A stretch of 64,000 bases of DNA from Poseidonocella sp. HB161398 (GCF_005870025.1 NZ_VATA01000012.1:86329-150328), one strand, 5' to 3'; numbered from the stretch's first letter, positions 44,691 to 54,405 are shown. The notes: a model not told the origin generated them from the sequence alone. Program-made: numbers and translations.

Positions 44691-45356
44691 ATGACCTTCT
44701 CAATTCTTGTGCGCGATGCCGAAACCGGTGTCCTCGGCGGGGCGGCGGCGACGGGCAGCCTCTGCGTCGGCGGCTGGGTGCTGCGCGGCGACATCCGCGC
44801 CGGGCTCTCGGCCTCGCAGGGGGCGGCGCCCTCGACCTTCTGGGGCGAGGACGTGCTGGCGGCGATGCGCGAGGGCACGCCCGCGCCCGAGGCGGTGGAG
44901 CGGATCGCCGGGGCCGATGCCGGGCGCGAGCACCGCCAGCTCTCGGCGCTCGATCTCGCCGGGCGGGCCGGGGTCCATACCGGCACGCTCAATACCGAGG
45001 CGCGCGGCGGGCTGGTCTTCGACCAGGGGGTCGCGGCGGGAAACCTGCTGGCCAGCCTCGATGTGCTGCCGGCCCTGGCGGAGAAGTTCGCCGCCGCCCG
45101 CGGGCCGATGGGCAAGCGGCTGATCGCGGCGCTGCGGGCCGGTGCTGCGGCAGGCAGCGACAGCCGCGGGCTGTTTTCCGCCGCTCTCCTCGTCCTCTTT
45201 CCGGATCGCGCGCCGCTGACGCTTCGGATCGACTACCATCCCGGAGATCCCGTCGGCGCGCTGGCCGATCTCTACCGGCGCGCGACCACGGGCGACTATG
45301 CGGACTGGGCGCGGCAGGTGCCGCATCCGAGCGACAGGGAGCGGGGACTTGACTGA
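44691..45356 (+). CDS. DUF1028-family protein
   Basis: A 221-residue protein of the DUF1028 (Ntn-hydrolase-like) family, with the N-terminus MTFSILVRDAETGVLGGAAATGSLCVGG and the middle VAAGNLLAS. ATG 44691 has GGAG seven bases before. DUF1028 proteins have an Ntn-hydrolase-type fold, and are often found with peptide transporters. Divergent from the peptide operon and overlapping the next gene by 8 bases. Enzymatic role is likely but unproven. Confidence 0.85.
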   Translation: MTFSILVRDAETGVLGGAAATGSLCVGGWVLRGDIRAGLSASQGAAPSTFWGEDVLAAMREGTPAPEAVERIAGADAGREHRQLSALDLAGRAGVHTGTLNTEARGGLVFDQGVAAGNLLASLDVLPALAEKFAAARGPMGKRLIAALRAGAAAGSDSRGLFSAALLVLFPDRAPLTLRIDYHPGDPVGALADLYRRATTGDYADWARQVPHPSDRERGLD

Positions 45357-46581
45357 CTGGCGATGGGGGCTGCGCGCCCGCGACATGCTGGAGGCGCTGG
45401 CGGGCGCCTCCGCGCCCGGGCCGGGGGTGACGCGGCTGCCCTTTACGCCCGAGCATGACGCCGCGCTGGCGCTGCTGCGCGGCTGGATGGAGGCGGCGGG
45501 GCTCTTGGTCCGGCTCGATGCCGCGGGCACGCTTTCGGGCCGCGCCGAGGGGCCGGAGGGGGCGCCGGTCCTGCTGATGGGCTCGCATCAGGACAGCGTG
45601 CCGGGCGGCGGCGCCTTCGACGGGATCATGGGCGTGGTGCTGCCGATCCTGGCGCTGGAGAAGCTGCGCGAGGAGGGCCGCGCGCTGCCGGTCGCGGTCG
45701 AGGTGCTGGCCTTCGCCGACGAGGAGGGCGTGCGCTTCCCGACGGCGCTGCTGGGCTCGCGCGCGCTGGCGGGGACGGCCGATCCGGCGGTGCTGGAGAT
45801 GGCCGACCGGCAGGGCGTCACGCTGGGCGGGGCGCTGGCGGCGTTCGGCGGCGATCCGGGCGGGGTCGCGGCGCTGGCGCGCGATCCTTCCGTGGTGGCG
45901 GGCTTCGTCGAGACCCATATAGAGCAGGGCCCGGTGCTGGAGCAGGCGGGCGAGCCGCTGGGCATCGTCACCGCGATCTGCGGGATCGAGCGCCATGCCG
46001 TCACCCTGACCGGCCGCACCGGCCATGCCGGGACCGTGCCGATGGCGGCGCGGCGCGACGCGCTGGCCGGGGCGGCGGCGCTGGTCACCGAGGTCCGCCG
46101 CATGGGGCTCGACACGCCCGGGCTGCGCGCCACGGTGGGCGAGCTGCATGTCGTGCCGAATGCGGTCAACGCGATCCCGGGCGAGGTGCGGCTGACGGTC
46201 GAGCTGCGCGCGCCCTCCGACGAGCTGCGCGAGGCGGCGGGAACGGCGCTCCATCTCGCGGCGGCGCAGATCGCGCGCGAGGCGGAGCTGGACCTCGTGA
46301 TCGGCCGCAGCTATGTCCAGCCGGCCGTGCCCTGCGACCCGGCGCTCTCGGCGCGGCTCGAGGCGGCGGCAAGGGCGGCCGGGGCAGGGGTGCCGTCGCT
46401 GCCTTCCGGGGCGACGCATGACGCCTCGGCCATGGCGGGGCTCTGCCCGGTGGCGATGCTCTTCCTGCGCTGCCGCGACGGCGCCAGCCACGTCCCCGAG
46501 GAGCATGCCGACCCCGCCGACATGGGCGTGGCCGTCGCCGCGCTGGCCGGCCTGGTGGCAGGCTTCGGCGCGGAGGCCTGA
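45349..46581 (+). CDS. M20-family Zn-dependent amidohydrolase (allantoate/N-carbamoyl amino acid type)
   Basis: Cytoplasmic hydrolase of 410 residues. Metal ligands His80 (GSHQDS), Asp91 (GAFDGIMGV), Glu126 region (FADEEGVRF) and His190 (ETHIEQGPVLE) are all there, and these motifs match allantoate amidohydrolase and N-carbamoyl-L-amino acid hydrolase. The C-terminal SGATHDASAM and MLFLRCRDGASHVPEE are also conserved. Start TTG 45349 has AGGGAG seven bases upstream and overlaps the DUF1028 stop. Likely cleaves an imported ureido or amide substrate. Confidence 0.9.
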   Translation: MTDWRWGLRARDMLEALAGASAPGPGVTRLPFTPEHDAALALLRGWMEAAGLLVRLDAAGTLSGRAEGPEGAPVLLMGSHQDSVPGGGAFDGIMGVVLPILALEKLREEGRALPVAVEVLAFADEEGVRFPTALLGSRALAGTADPAVLEMADRQGVTLGGALAAFGGDPGGVAALARDPSVVAGFVETHIEQGPVLEQAGEPLGIVTAICGIERHAVTLTGRTGHAGTVPMAARRDALAGAAALVTEVRRMGLDTPGLRATVGELHVVPNAVNAIPGEVRLTVELRAPSDELREAAGTALHLAAAQIAREAELDLVIGRSYVQPAVPCDPALSARLEAAARAAGAGVPSLPSGATHDASAMAGLCPVAMLFLRCRDGASHVPEEHADPADMGVAVAALAGLVAGFGAEA

Positions 46582-47887
46582 GGCCGCGGGCCCGCCCCAA
46601 ATGCCATGCCGTTCCGCGGTCGCCCCGGCCCGGCATGGCTCTCCCTTGCGGGGCGCCTGTCCCGGCCATTCCCGGCACTCTGCCCGGCGGCCGGGCGCCG
46701 CGTCCGTGCCATTGCCGAACCGGCCCGCACTGGACGGAGGCCGCCGAAGGGCAGCACGGACCGGCCGCCGGAGATCGGCACCCCCTGACCTGCGGCCGGG
46801 CCGGGGAAATTTGCCAAGCGTGTGCCGGGGACCGCCCCCGGAGCCGCGGCTGCGGGGAGCTCCCCTCGGAGCACCAGCGTCTCCGGACGATCCCGGCGTG
46901 ATGCCTCCCGGGGCAGGGAGACATTCCCGCTGCGGCTCGCCTGCAACCGTTCTGGCACCCCGCTCGCGCCCCAGCCTGGCAACGGAAGAGCTCTTGCGGC
47001 CGGCGTGCCGCAACCCGGGGCGAGGACCAGCAGATGTCAGCTTCGCGGCGGGTCTGCGGCTGGTCGCGTTGCGACGGCGCAGAGCTGGCGGAGGGTGCTG
47101 GAAAACTCGTGCACAAGCTCGCATGCGCCAAATCGAAGGAGGACATTCCAGGCTTGGGAGAATCCGCCCTAAAGAGCGATCTCTTCAGCCTTGCCGGAGA
47201 CCAAATTGCCAACTTCGGATGGTCTCTCGACCGGAGCCGGAGTTTTCAGCAATACCGGGCCTTGCGGCCCGCCTGGGGCCGACTGGCCGGCCGCTGAAGC
47301 GCCTGCGGCGCCGGGGATTTCGGGCGGCGGCGCGGATTCTGTCCTCGCTCCGCGCGAAGGCTGTCGCTTCGGGGCGGCGCGCGCCGCTCTCCGGGCCTTT
47401 GCCACCGCCTTTCGGCCTGCGGCGGCCCTGTCTGCATCTGCAACTCCTGCCGTGCCGGCGCGGGAGACGGTTCCCCCTGTGCCGGCGCAAGGGCAGGGGC
47501 CGCGCATTGGACGGGAACTTGCGCGCCGTCCTGCGGTGTCTTGCGCTCGAAGCGGCGCCTGCGGACAGAAACGTCCCGCGCTGCAACGGGTCGTGCGGGG
47601 CAGCGTCTGGCATGCCGTGAAAAGCCGGTTCGCAATCATGGTCGAAGATGGCTTCCCAATGGCGCAATCAAAACGCCAGGGCACAGAATTCCGGACAGTC
47701 CCGGGAGAAGCCTTGACCAGATCCGGACGTGCTTCCTCCACGAAGGCGCCCTTAAGACCTTTTCGGCAGCCTGGGAGGAGGCGCGACCCCAGAGCGCGGG
47801 CGCAGCGACGGACCAGCAGCCGCCGTGCGGAGGAGGCGCTCCGGAAAGCGCTGCCGGGCGCTTGACACCGGTGTCCTGCGAGAAACT
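46582..47887. other. 1.3-kb stretch without a confident gene
   Basis: Open frames on both strands lack any domain. Composition changes along it: the 46582-46930 part is Arg/Pro-rich as read in all frames, and 47000-47300 has a more AT-rich patch (around 47100-47220). Could be decayed DNA or an old insertion. No tRNA or repeats seen before 47888. Confidence 0.4.
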
Positions 47888-48097
47888 TCATCGCTCATCG
47901 CTCATCGCTCATCGCTCATCGCTCATCGCTCATCGCTCATCGCTCATCGCTCATCGCTCATCGCTCATCGCTCATCGCTCATCGCCCGTCGCCCGTCGCC
48001 CGTCGCCCGTCGCCCGTCGCCCGTCGCCCGTCGCCCGTCGCCCGTCGCCCGTCGCCCGTCGCCCGTCGCCCGTCGCCCGTCGCCCGTCGCCCGTCGC
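47888..48097. repeat. Heptanucleotide tandem repeat in two blocks (14 + 16 copies)
   Basis: Fourteen perfect copies of TCATCGC (47888-47985) continue directly into sixteen perfect copies of CCGTCGC (47986-48097). The two units share xxxTCGC and differ by two transitions. Because 7 is not a multiple of 3, all three frames on each strand see a seven-residue repeat, so the open frames here (LIAHRSS then PVARRPS) are by-products. It lies 204 bases upstream of the alpha/beta-hydrolase gene. Perfect copies imply recent expansion by slippage or strong homogenisation. Confidence 0.97.
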
Positions 48098-48300
48098 CCC
48101 TTGTAGGCCACAGCCAGGGGCCGCCCCGGTCCCTCGGGGTCACTACGCAGCCCTGCGGGGACCGGGCGTCGCAGGCCGGTCGCGATCGGTGACGCAAGTG
48201 GCGCGATGGGCTAGGCTTGCCGCAGAGTACCGCCGGATCCATGCGAGGAGCATTCCATGCCGACGATCTCCGCCCGCCGCGCCCTGCCGGGAGCCCCGTG

Positions 48301-49986
48301 ATGGACCCGAGGCTGCGCCGCCGCCGCCCTCCGGCCGCACCCGCCGCGCCGGTCCGGCCCTTCCGTCCCTGGCGCCCGGTCGCCCCGGCGGTGATCTTCG
48401 CCGCACTGGCCTTCGCCGCCTCGCTGACCCCCTCGCTGATCCCGCGGACGCCCCTGGAGCAGGGCGTTCTGGCCGGGCTGGCGATCGGGCTCGGCTATGC
48501 CTGCGGCGCGCTGGCGAGCTGGCTCTGGCGGCTGATGCTGCTGCCCGAGCCCTCCGGTCCCTGGCCGCTGCGGCTGGCAACGCTGGCCGCGGCGGCGGTG
48601 ATGGCCGCGGCGCTCTGGCAGGCGCCGGAATGGCAGGACGCGACGCGGCGGGTGATGGACCTGCCGCCGGTCGAGGAGGGGCACCGCCCGCGGGTGGCGG
48701 CGGTCGCGCTGGCGACCGGGGCGGCGCTGTGGGTGGCGGGGGTGCTCTTCGTGCTCCTGTCGCGGCGGATCGGGGGGCTCCTGGCGCGGGGGCTGCCGGG
48801 GCGGCTGGGGCCGGTCCTGGGCGTGCTGCTGGCCGCGCTCCTGGTGATGCAGCTCGGCCGCGGCGTCCTGCTGCGCCAGGCGATGGAACTGTCGGACGCC
48901 GCCTTCGCCGCGGGCGAGCAGGCAGTCGATCCGCGCTTCGCCCCGCCCGAAAACCCGATGGCCACGGGCAGCGCCGCCTCGCTGATCTCCTGGGAGGACC
49001 TGGGCAATCGCGGCCGCGACTTCATCGGCCGCACGCCGGAGCCCGCCGAGATCGAGGCCTTCACCGGCCGCCCGGCCAAGCGCCCGGTGCGGGTCTATGT
49101 CGGCCGGGTCTCGGCGCCGACCGCAGAGGCGCGCGCGAAGCTCGCGCTGGAGGAGCTGATCCGCCAGGGCGGGTTCGAGCGCGAGATCCTGATCGTCACC
49201 ACGCCGGTCGGCACCGGCTGGATGGATCCGGGCGCCCATGACACGGTCGATTTCATGTTCAACGGCGACACCGCCCATGTCGCGGCCCAGTATTCCTACC
49301 TGACCTCGATCCTGTCGATCCTGACCCAGATCGACTACGGCTTCGACCAGGCGCGGGCGCTTTTCGACGTGATCCACGGCTACTGGTCCGCGCTGCCGCC
49401 CGAAAGCCGGCCGCGGCTCTATATCCACGGGCTCAGCCAGGGGGCGCTGAACAGCCAGTCGACCCTGCCGATCTTCGACGTGCTGGCCGATCCGCCGCAG
49501 GGCGCCTTCTGGGCGGGCTCGCCCTTCATGAGCCCGATCTGGTCCTTCGTCCGCGACCGCCGCGCCGAGGGCAGCCCCGCCTGGCGGCCGGTCTTCGGCA
49601 ACGGTTCCATGGTGCGCACCGCCAACCAGGAGAACACCCTGGACCGCGCCGAGGCGCCCTGGGGGCCGATCCGCTTCGTCTTCCTCAATTACGGCAGCGA
49701 TCCGATCGTGGTCTTCGACCCGGCGATGCTGTGGCGGCCGCCTGACTGGCTGACCGGGCCGCGCGCCCCCGACGTGGCGCCCGAGATGCGGTGGTTCCCG
49801 CTGGTCACGGCCTTCCAGCTGGGGCTCGACATGCTGGTCGCGCTGTCGGTCGAGGGGCACGGGCACTACTACGTGGCGGCGGACTATATCGATGCCTGGG
49901 CGGCGCTGGCCGATCCGCCGGACTGGTCGGAGGCGCGGGCCCGCGCGCTGGCGGAGCTGTTCCGGCAGCGGCCCGCGCCGTGGTAA
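48301..49986 (+). CDS. Membrane-anchored alpha/beta-hydrolase (Abhydrolase_9 type)
   Basis: A 561-residue protein with an N-terminal membrane part of about four hydrophobic segments (residues 25-200) and a C-terminal hydrolase. Motif GLSQGALNSQ is the nucleophile elbow (Ser in G-x-S-x-G), with later LNYGSDPIVVFDP (acid) and EGHGHYY (histidine), which fit the Abhydrolase_9_N plus catalytic pair. ATG 48301 has GGGAG upstream. Possibly a lipase or esterase of membrane lipids; substrate unknown. Confidence 0.85.
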   Translation: MDPRLRRRRPPAAPAAPVRPFRPWRPVAPAVIFAALAFAASLTPSLIPRTPLEQGVLAGLAIGLGYACGALASWLWRLMLLPEPSGPWPLRLATLAAAAVMAAALWQAPEWQDATRRVMDLPPVEEGHRPRVAAVALATGAALWVAGVLFVLLSRRIGGLLARGLPGRLGPVLGVLLAALLVMQLGRGVLLRQAMELSDAAFAAGEQAVDPRFAPPENPMATGSAASLISWEDLGNRGRDFIGRTPEPAEIEAFTGRPAKRPVRVYVGRVSAPTAEARAKLALEELIRQGGFEREILIVTTPVGTGWMDPGAHDTVDFMFNGDTAHVAAQYSYLTSILSILTQIDYGFDQARALFDVIHGYWSALPPESRPRLYIHGLSQGALNSQSTLPIFDVLADPPQGAFWAGSPFMSPIWSFVRDRRAEGSPAWRPVFGNGSMVRTANQENTLDRAEAPWGPIRFVFLNYGSDPIVVFDPAMLWRPPDWLTGPRAPDVAPEMRWFPLVTAFQLGLDMLVALSVEGHGHYYVAADYIDAWAALADPPDWSEARARALAELFRQRPAPW

Positions 49987-50129
49987 TCCAGCACCGCAGT
50001 TCCGCGGCGGCCCCTGCGCGGATTGATACCGGCGCGGGGCGGGCCTATTCGGTGTAAGAAGCGGGCAGGGCCGCAGCGGATGGCAGGGCCCGGGGGCAGA
50101 TCGTCAAGGCGGAAGGCAGGAGAGGCATC

Positions 50130-50714
50130 ATGAGCAAGACCACCGAAACCTGGCAGGACGCCCGCGTGAAGCGGATGGCCTCCTCGCTGATCATCGCCGG
50201 CAGGGTCTGCTTCTGGGTGCAGCTCGTCTTCCTGATCGCCGTGGCGCTGCTCGGCGGCTACGTGCTGAAGGTCATGGGCGGGGGCGGGGCCGGGCTGGGC
50301 AACATCCTGTCCTTCCTCGGGCTGGCGCTGCCGCTCTTCACGACGCTCTGGTGCCGCCATTACGCGTCGCTGGGCAAGAAGCTCGACGGCTACGACCGCA
50401 AGCCCGGCCCGGCGCGCATCCGCCGCAGCCTGTGGATCGGGATCATCGCCGGCGGGGCCGGCACGGTGGTGACGATGCTGTCGCTCTTCGGCGCGGCCTC
50501 CTCGCTGATGCTGACCATGCTGGCCAACCCGCAGGTCGGGGTGCCGGTCGCGCAGGTGACGACGCCGGGCGCGCCCTACCAGATCTCGGCGGTGGACGCG
50601 GTCTCGCTGATGGCGCTGCTGCTGACCCAGGCGGCCGAGATGATGGTGGTGGCGGTGTCGCTCTACCTGGCCTACCTGCTGTCGAAATGCGTCCGGACCG
50701 CGCCCGCGGCATGA
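50130..50714 (+). CDS. Small membrane protein, DUF3611-like
   Basis: A 194-residue inner-membrane protein with four hydrophobic segments and a short charged loop (RKPGPARIRRSLWIG). It resembles the DUF3611 family known from cyanobacteria and plastids (Tic21-like), by the pattern MASSLIIAGRVCFWVQLVFL at the start. Role unknown. It overlaps the AI-2E-type gene by 4 bases, so they are cotranslated. Confidence 0.7.
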   Translation: MSKTTETWQDARVKRMASSLIIAGRVCFWVQLVFLIAVALLGGYVLKVMGGGGAGLGNILSFLGLALPLFTTLWCRHYASLGKKLDGYDRKPGPARIRRSLWIGIIAGGAGTVVTMLSLFGAASSLMLTMLANPQVGVPVAQVTTPGAPYQISAVDAVSLMALLLTQAAEMMVVAVSLYLAYLLSKCVRTAPAA

Positions 50715-51823
50715 CCCCGGGATCCGCGACGCCGGAGGACGAGCGCGGCACCGCCCTGGTGCGGCTGGCCGCGGCGCTGGTGATCCTGACGATCGTGCTC
50801 AGCGGGCTGACGCTGGGCGCGCGGATCTTCGTGCCGCTGGCCGAGGCGCTGATCGTCTGGTTCGTGCTGAACCGCATGGCGGCCGCGCTGCGCCGCACCC
50901 GCTGGCTGGGACCGCGGCTGAGCCATGGCGGCGCGATGGCGCTGGCGGCGGCCTGCGTCGCGCTGATCGGGCTGGTGGCGGTCTATAGCGGCGTGCGCGG
51001 CCTTCTGGCGAACGGGCCGCAGACGCTCAGCCTGGCCGAGAGCCTCGACCCGCTGGTCGCGCGGCTGAGCAAGCTCGTCGGCGCCGATGCCGGGCTGATC
51101 GTCGACCGCATGCTCGACGCGGTCGGGCTGGAGCGGCTGATGCAGCAGGTGGTGCTGGGCATGATCGGGCTGATCAACCAGTTCGGCGTGGTCGCCATCT
51201 ATGTCGGCTTCCTGCTGGCCGACCAGGCGCTCTTTCCGGCGAAGATGCGGGCGCTCTTTCCCGATCCCGCGCGCCGCGCCGAGGCCGAGGCGCTCCTGGG
51301 CGAGCTGGCGGCGCGGATCTCCAGCTACCTGTGGATCATGACCCGGGTCAGCGCGCTGACCGCGGCGCTGAGCTGGCTGGCGATGTGGCTCCTAGGGCTG
51401 CACAACGCGCTGTTCTGGGCGATCCTGGTCTTCGTGCTGAACTTCATCCCGACCATCGGCTCGGTGCTGGGGGTGATGCTGCCCACCGCCTTCGCGATCC
51501 TGCAATTCGGCGAGCTCGGCGGGGTGGTGGTGCTGGGCTGCCTCCTCGGGGCGGTGCAGTTCACCATCGGCAACATCCTGCTGCCGCGGATGGCGGGGCA
51601 GACGCTGAATATCAGCCTGGTCGTCACCATCCTGGCGCTCTTCGTCTGGGGCGCGCTCTGGGGGGTGACCGGTCTCTTCCTCGCGGTGCCGCTGACGGCG
51701 ATGCTGGTGATTGTCGCGGCGCGGTTCGAGGCGAGCCGCCCGATCGCCGTGATGCTGTCGCGGACCGGCGAGTTCGGCGCCCGTCCGGAACCCGGTTCCG
51801 GCCCTGCCGCGCCGCAGTCCTGA
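50711..51823 (+). CDS. AI-2E-family transporter
   Basis: Membrane protein of 370 residues with about eight segments, member of the AI-2E transporter (TqsA/YdiK-like) family. Marks are NRMAAALRR, GFLLADQALFPAKM and NFIPTIGSVLGVMLPT, which is the conserved motif of the family. Start ATG 50711 overlaps the previous stop. Exact cargo is unknown; some family members export signals or sodium. Confidence 0.87.
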   Translation: MTPGSATPEDERGTALVRLAAALVILTIVLSGLTLGARIFVPLAEALIVWFVLNRMAAALRRTRWLGPRLSHGGAMALAAACVALIGLVAVYSGVRGLLANGPQTLSLAESLDPLVARLSKLVGADAGLIVDRMLDAVGLERLMQQVVLGMIGLINQFGVVAIYVGFLLADQALFPAKMRALFPDPARRAEAEALLGELAARISSYLWIMTRVSALTAALSWLAMWLLGLHNALFWAILVFVLNFIPTIGSVLGVMLPTAFAILQFGELGGVVVLGCLLGAVQFTIGNILLPRMAGQTLNISLVVTILALFVWGALWGVTGLFLAVPLTAMLVIVAARFEASRPIAVMLSRTGEFGARPEPGSGPAAPQS

Positions 51824-51826
51824 CAG

Positions 51827-51853
51827 CCGGAGTGACGCCAGGTCGCTCCGGCC
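51827..51853 (+). terminator. Possible terminator after the AI-2E gene
   Basis: GCCGGAG and CTCCGGC form a 7-base stem with a 13-base loop, 3 bases after the stop codon. No T run, so low confidence. Confidence 0.3.
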
Positions 51854-51954
51854 ATCAAATTCCAAGCGGACAATCCGTCGCGGGCCGGGAGGCTTTGTTT
51901 CGGGAACTATGTCAATTCACCATGTTGCGGCGCAGCAAGATTCTGGCCTAGCCT

Positions 51955-51979
51955 AATCAGGCAAGCGGGCTGCCTGATT
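51955..51979. promoter_or_regulatory. 9-base-arm inverted repeat before the MFS gene
   Basis: AATCAGGCA (51955-51963) and TGCCTGATT (51971-51979) are perfect arms with a 7-base spacer. It sits 115 bases before the MFS start and could be an operator for an unlinked regulator or a hairpin. Confidence 0.5.
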
Positions 51980-52094
51980 TCGGGTCCGCCACGGAAAGGT
52001 TGCTGCCCTTCGAGCCAGCTTTGAAATTCATCCTTTTGGAACGGGCCTTTACTGGGCGGGCTGATGCCCGTGCGCGCAACGGAAGCCGAAGAAA

Positions 52095-53318
52095 ATGGCC
52101 AAGGTCGACAACCGGCAGTACAGCATTCTCTTCCAGGTCAAGCTCTGGGCGATCTTCTCGGTCGGCGTCGCCACGGTCGAACTCTCGGTCATCGCCTACA
52201 ATATCGCCGGTCCCGACGCGAGCGCGCTGCTGGGCACCGCGCTGTCGCTGAAATCGCTAGCCTATGTCGTCGCGCCGCTCCTGATGGCGGTCGCCTTCGA
52301 GCGGCTGCCGCGCGGGCGCTTCCTGATCCTGCTCGACATCATCCGGGCGCTGGCGCTGCTGAGCCTGCTCTTCGTCTCGGGGCGCTGGAGCTTCCTGACG
52401 GCGATCGCGGTCTTCCTGGCGGCCTCGGCGGCGTTCAAGATCACCTATATCGAATACGTCGCGCATCTGCTGCCCGATCACGAGGATTTCTCCTGGGCGA
52501 TCACGAAAAGCCGGATCGCCGACGAGCTGGAGGGCGTGGTCAGCCCGCTCGCCGCGGCGGCGCTGCTGTTCCTCCTGCCGATCGATGCGGGGCTGCTGGC
52601 GGCGGCGGCGGTCTTCGCGGTCTCGGCGCTGCGCATCCGCGCCGCGGGGCTGCCCGACCTGTCGAAAAGCGGCGGCGGCTACGGCGCGCGGGCGCTGCGC
52701 GGGCTGCGGCTCTACCTCTCCGACCGGACGCTGCGGCCGCTGACCTGGCTGATGCTGGCCACGGCGGCGGGCACGGCGATGGTGACGACGACGACGCCCT
52801 ACCTGGTGCAGTCGGTCGGCGGGCTCGGCTCCTCGGCGACGGCGCTGGCCTATGGCGCCTTCGGGGCGGGCTCGATCCTCGGCGCACTCGGCTACATGCG
52901 CTTCGCCGCCGATCTGGACGACAGCCGGACGATGCTGCTGGGCGGCGCGCTGATCGCCTGCGGGCTGCTGGCGGGGATGGCCGCGACGCAATTCGCCACG
53001 ATCGCGCTTCTCTGGGCGGCGATCGGCGCGGGCGGGGCGCTGATCCAGGTGCCCGGCGTGGCGGTGATCCGCGACGCGGCCCAGGGCGAGAGCCTGCTCG
53101 TCGTCTTCGGCGGCGGGCTGGCGATGCAGAACCTCATTCTGGCGGGCGGCTACGGGCTTGCGGGCGGGCTGGCCGCCGCGGCGGGCCCGGTGCCCGCCTT
53201 TGCCGCGACGGGCGGGATTTCCGCGCTCGCCGTGACGCTGGCCTGGGCGGGGCTGCGCCGCGCCCGCCGCCACAGGGATGCCGCCGCGGCCGGGATGACC
53301 GGCCCGGGCGGAAAATGA
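52095..53318 (+). CDS. MFS transporter
   Basis: Major facilitator protein, 407 residues, about twelve segments. It has a duplicated GxLxxR-like arrangement (LLMAVAFERLPRGRFLILLD and LGYMRFAADLDDSRTMLLG) and an N-terminus MAKVDNRQYSILFQVKLWAIFSVGVA. Looks like an efflux-type MFS (enterobactin exporter-like group) by these loops. 31 bases before the patatin gene, with which it may share a transcript. Confidence 0.85.
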   Translation: MAKVDNRQYSILFQVKLWAIFSVGVATVELSVIAYNIAGPDASALLGTALSLKSLAYVVAPLLMAVAFERLPRGRFLILLDIIRALALLSLLFVSGRWSFLTAIAVFLAASAAFKITYIEYVAHLLPDHEDFSWAITKSRIADELEGVVSPLAAAALLFLLPIDAGLLAAAAVFAVSALRIRAAGLPDLSKSGGGYGARALRGLRLYLSDRTLRPLTWLMLATAAGTAMVTTTTPYLVQSVGGLGSSATALAYGAFGAGSILGALGYMRFAADLDDSRTMLLGGALIACGLLAGMAATQFATIALLWAAIGAGGALIQVPGVAVIRDAAQGESLLVVFGGGLAMQNLILAGGYGLAGGLAAAAGPVPAFAATGGISALAVTLAWAGLRRARRHRDAAAAGMTGPGGK

Positions 53319-53349
53319 AACGCGAGAGAACGAGGATGGGTTTGGGGCA

Positions 53350-54402
53350 ATGACAGAAGCGAAAACGCAGAAGCCGCCGGAGCGCGCGCCGCTGAAGGTC
53401 GATCTCGCCCTGCAGGGCGGCGGATCGCATGGCGCCTTCGCCTGGGGCGCGCTCGACCGGCTGCTCGACTATCCCTGGATGGAGGTCGAGGGCATTTCGG
53501 GCACCTCGGCTGGGGCGATGAACGCCGCGGTCTTCGCCTACGGCATGATGACCGGCGGCCATGAGGGCGCCCGCGCCGCGCTGGCCGATTTCTGGAAGCA
53601 GGTCTCGGACGCGGCGAAATTCTCGCCCTTCCAGCGCACGCCCTGGGACAAGATGACGGGCAACTGGTCGCTGGACCATTCGCCGGCCTACATCTTCGCC
53701 GACACCATGTCGCGCTTCATCTCGCCCTTCACCTTCGCGGCGATCAGCACGCCGGTGAACCCGCTGCGCGGCATCCTCGAAGAGACGATCGACTTCGAGG
53801 CGCTGGCGAACGGGCCGATCAAGCTCTTCATCACCGCCACCAACGCGCGGACCGGCCGCGGCCGGGTGTTCCGCCGCCACGAGATCACCGCCGACGTGCT
53901 CCTGGCCTCGGCCTGCCTGCCGACGCTGTTCCAGCCGGTGGAGATCGACGGCGAGTACTACTGGGACGGCGGCTTCTCGGGCAATCCGACGATCACGCCG
54001 CTGGTGCGCGAATGCGAGTCCCGCGACACGTTCCTCGTGCAGATCAACCCGGTCTACCGCGAGGAGATCCCTCAGACCGCGCGCGAGATCCTCAACCGGG
54101 TGAACGAGGTCTCCTTCAACGCGACGCTGCTGAAGGAGCTGCGGATGGTCGCGATGATGCGCCAGGTCGCCGATCCGGGCAACAGCGAGGGCCGCGCCTG
54201 GGCCGAGATGCGGCTGCACCGCATTTCCAGCGACATCATGGTCAAGCTCAGCGCCTCCTCCAAGCTGAATGCCGAATGGGCCTTCCTGGAGATGCTGCGC
54301 GACGAGGGACGCGCGGCGGCGGATGCCTTCGCCGCCGAGCACAGGGACGATGTCGGGGTGCGCTCGTCCTTCGAGTTCGAAAGCCTTCTGGAAGGGGTCT
54401 GA
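53350..54402 (+). CDS. Patatin-like phospholipase
   Basis: Lipid hydrolase of 350 residues. Oxyanion motif GGGSHG (23-28), nucleophile Ser53 in GTSAG and catalytic Asp206 in DGGFSGNP give the patatin Ser-Asp dyad. No signal peptide, so cytoplasmic. Followed by the GntP gene after 3 bases. In many alphaproteobacteria a patatin gene sits beside a GntP-type permease and 3-hydroxybutyrate dehydrogenase, which would link it to polyhydroxybutyrate or hydroxyacid use; no dehydrogenase is seen here. Confidence 0.92.
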   Translation: MTEAKTQKPPERAPLKVDLALQGGGSHGAFAWGALDRLLDYPWMEVEGISGTSAGAMNAAVFAYGMMTGGHEGARAALADFWKQVSDAAKFSPFQRTPWDKMTGNWSLDHSPAYIFADTMSRFISPFTFAAISTPVNPLRGILEETIDFEALANGPIKLFITATNARTGRGRVFRRHEITADVLLASACLPTLFQPVEIDGEYYWDGGFSGNPTITPLVRECESRDTFLVQINPVYREEIPQTAREILNRVNEVSFNATLLKELRMVAMMRQVADPGNSEGRAWAEMRLHRISSDIMVKLSASSKLNAEWAFLEMLRDEGRAAADAFAAEHRDDVGVRSSFEFESLLEGV

Positions 54403-54405
54403 CCT

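Noticed and set aside
47888..48097. CRISPR array
   Set aside because: Units are contiguous 7-mers with no spacers and no cas genes.
47541..49241. Frame that includes the heptanucleotide repeats as a repeat protein (RSSLIAH, RRPSPVA units)
   Set aside because: Every frame gives such repeats from a 7-base unit; upstream part has no domain and the downstream part is out of frame with the hydrolase.
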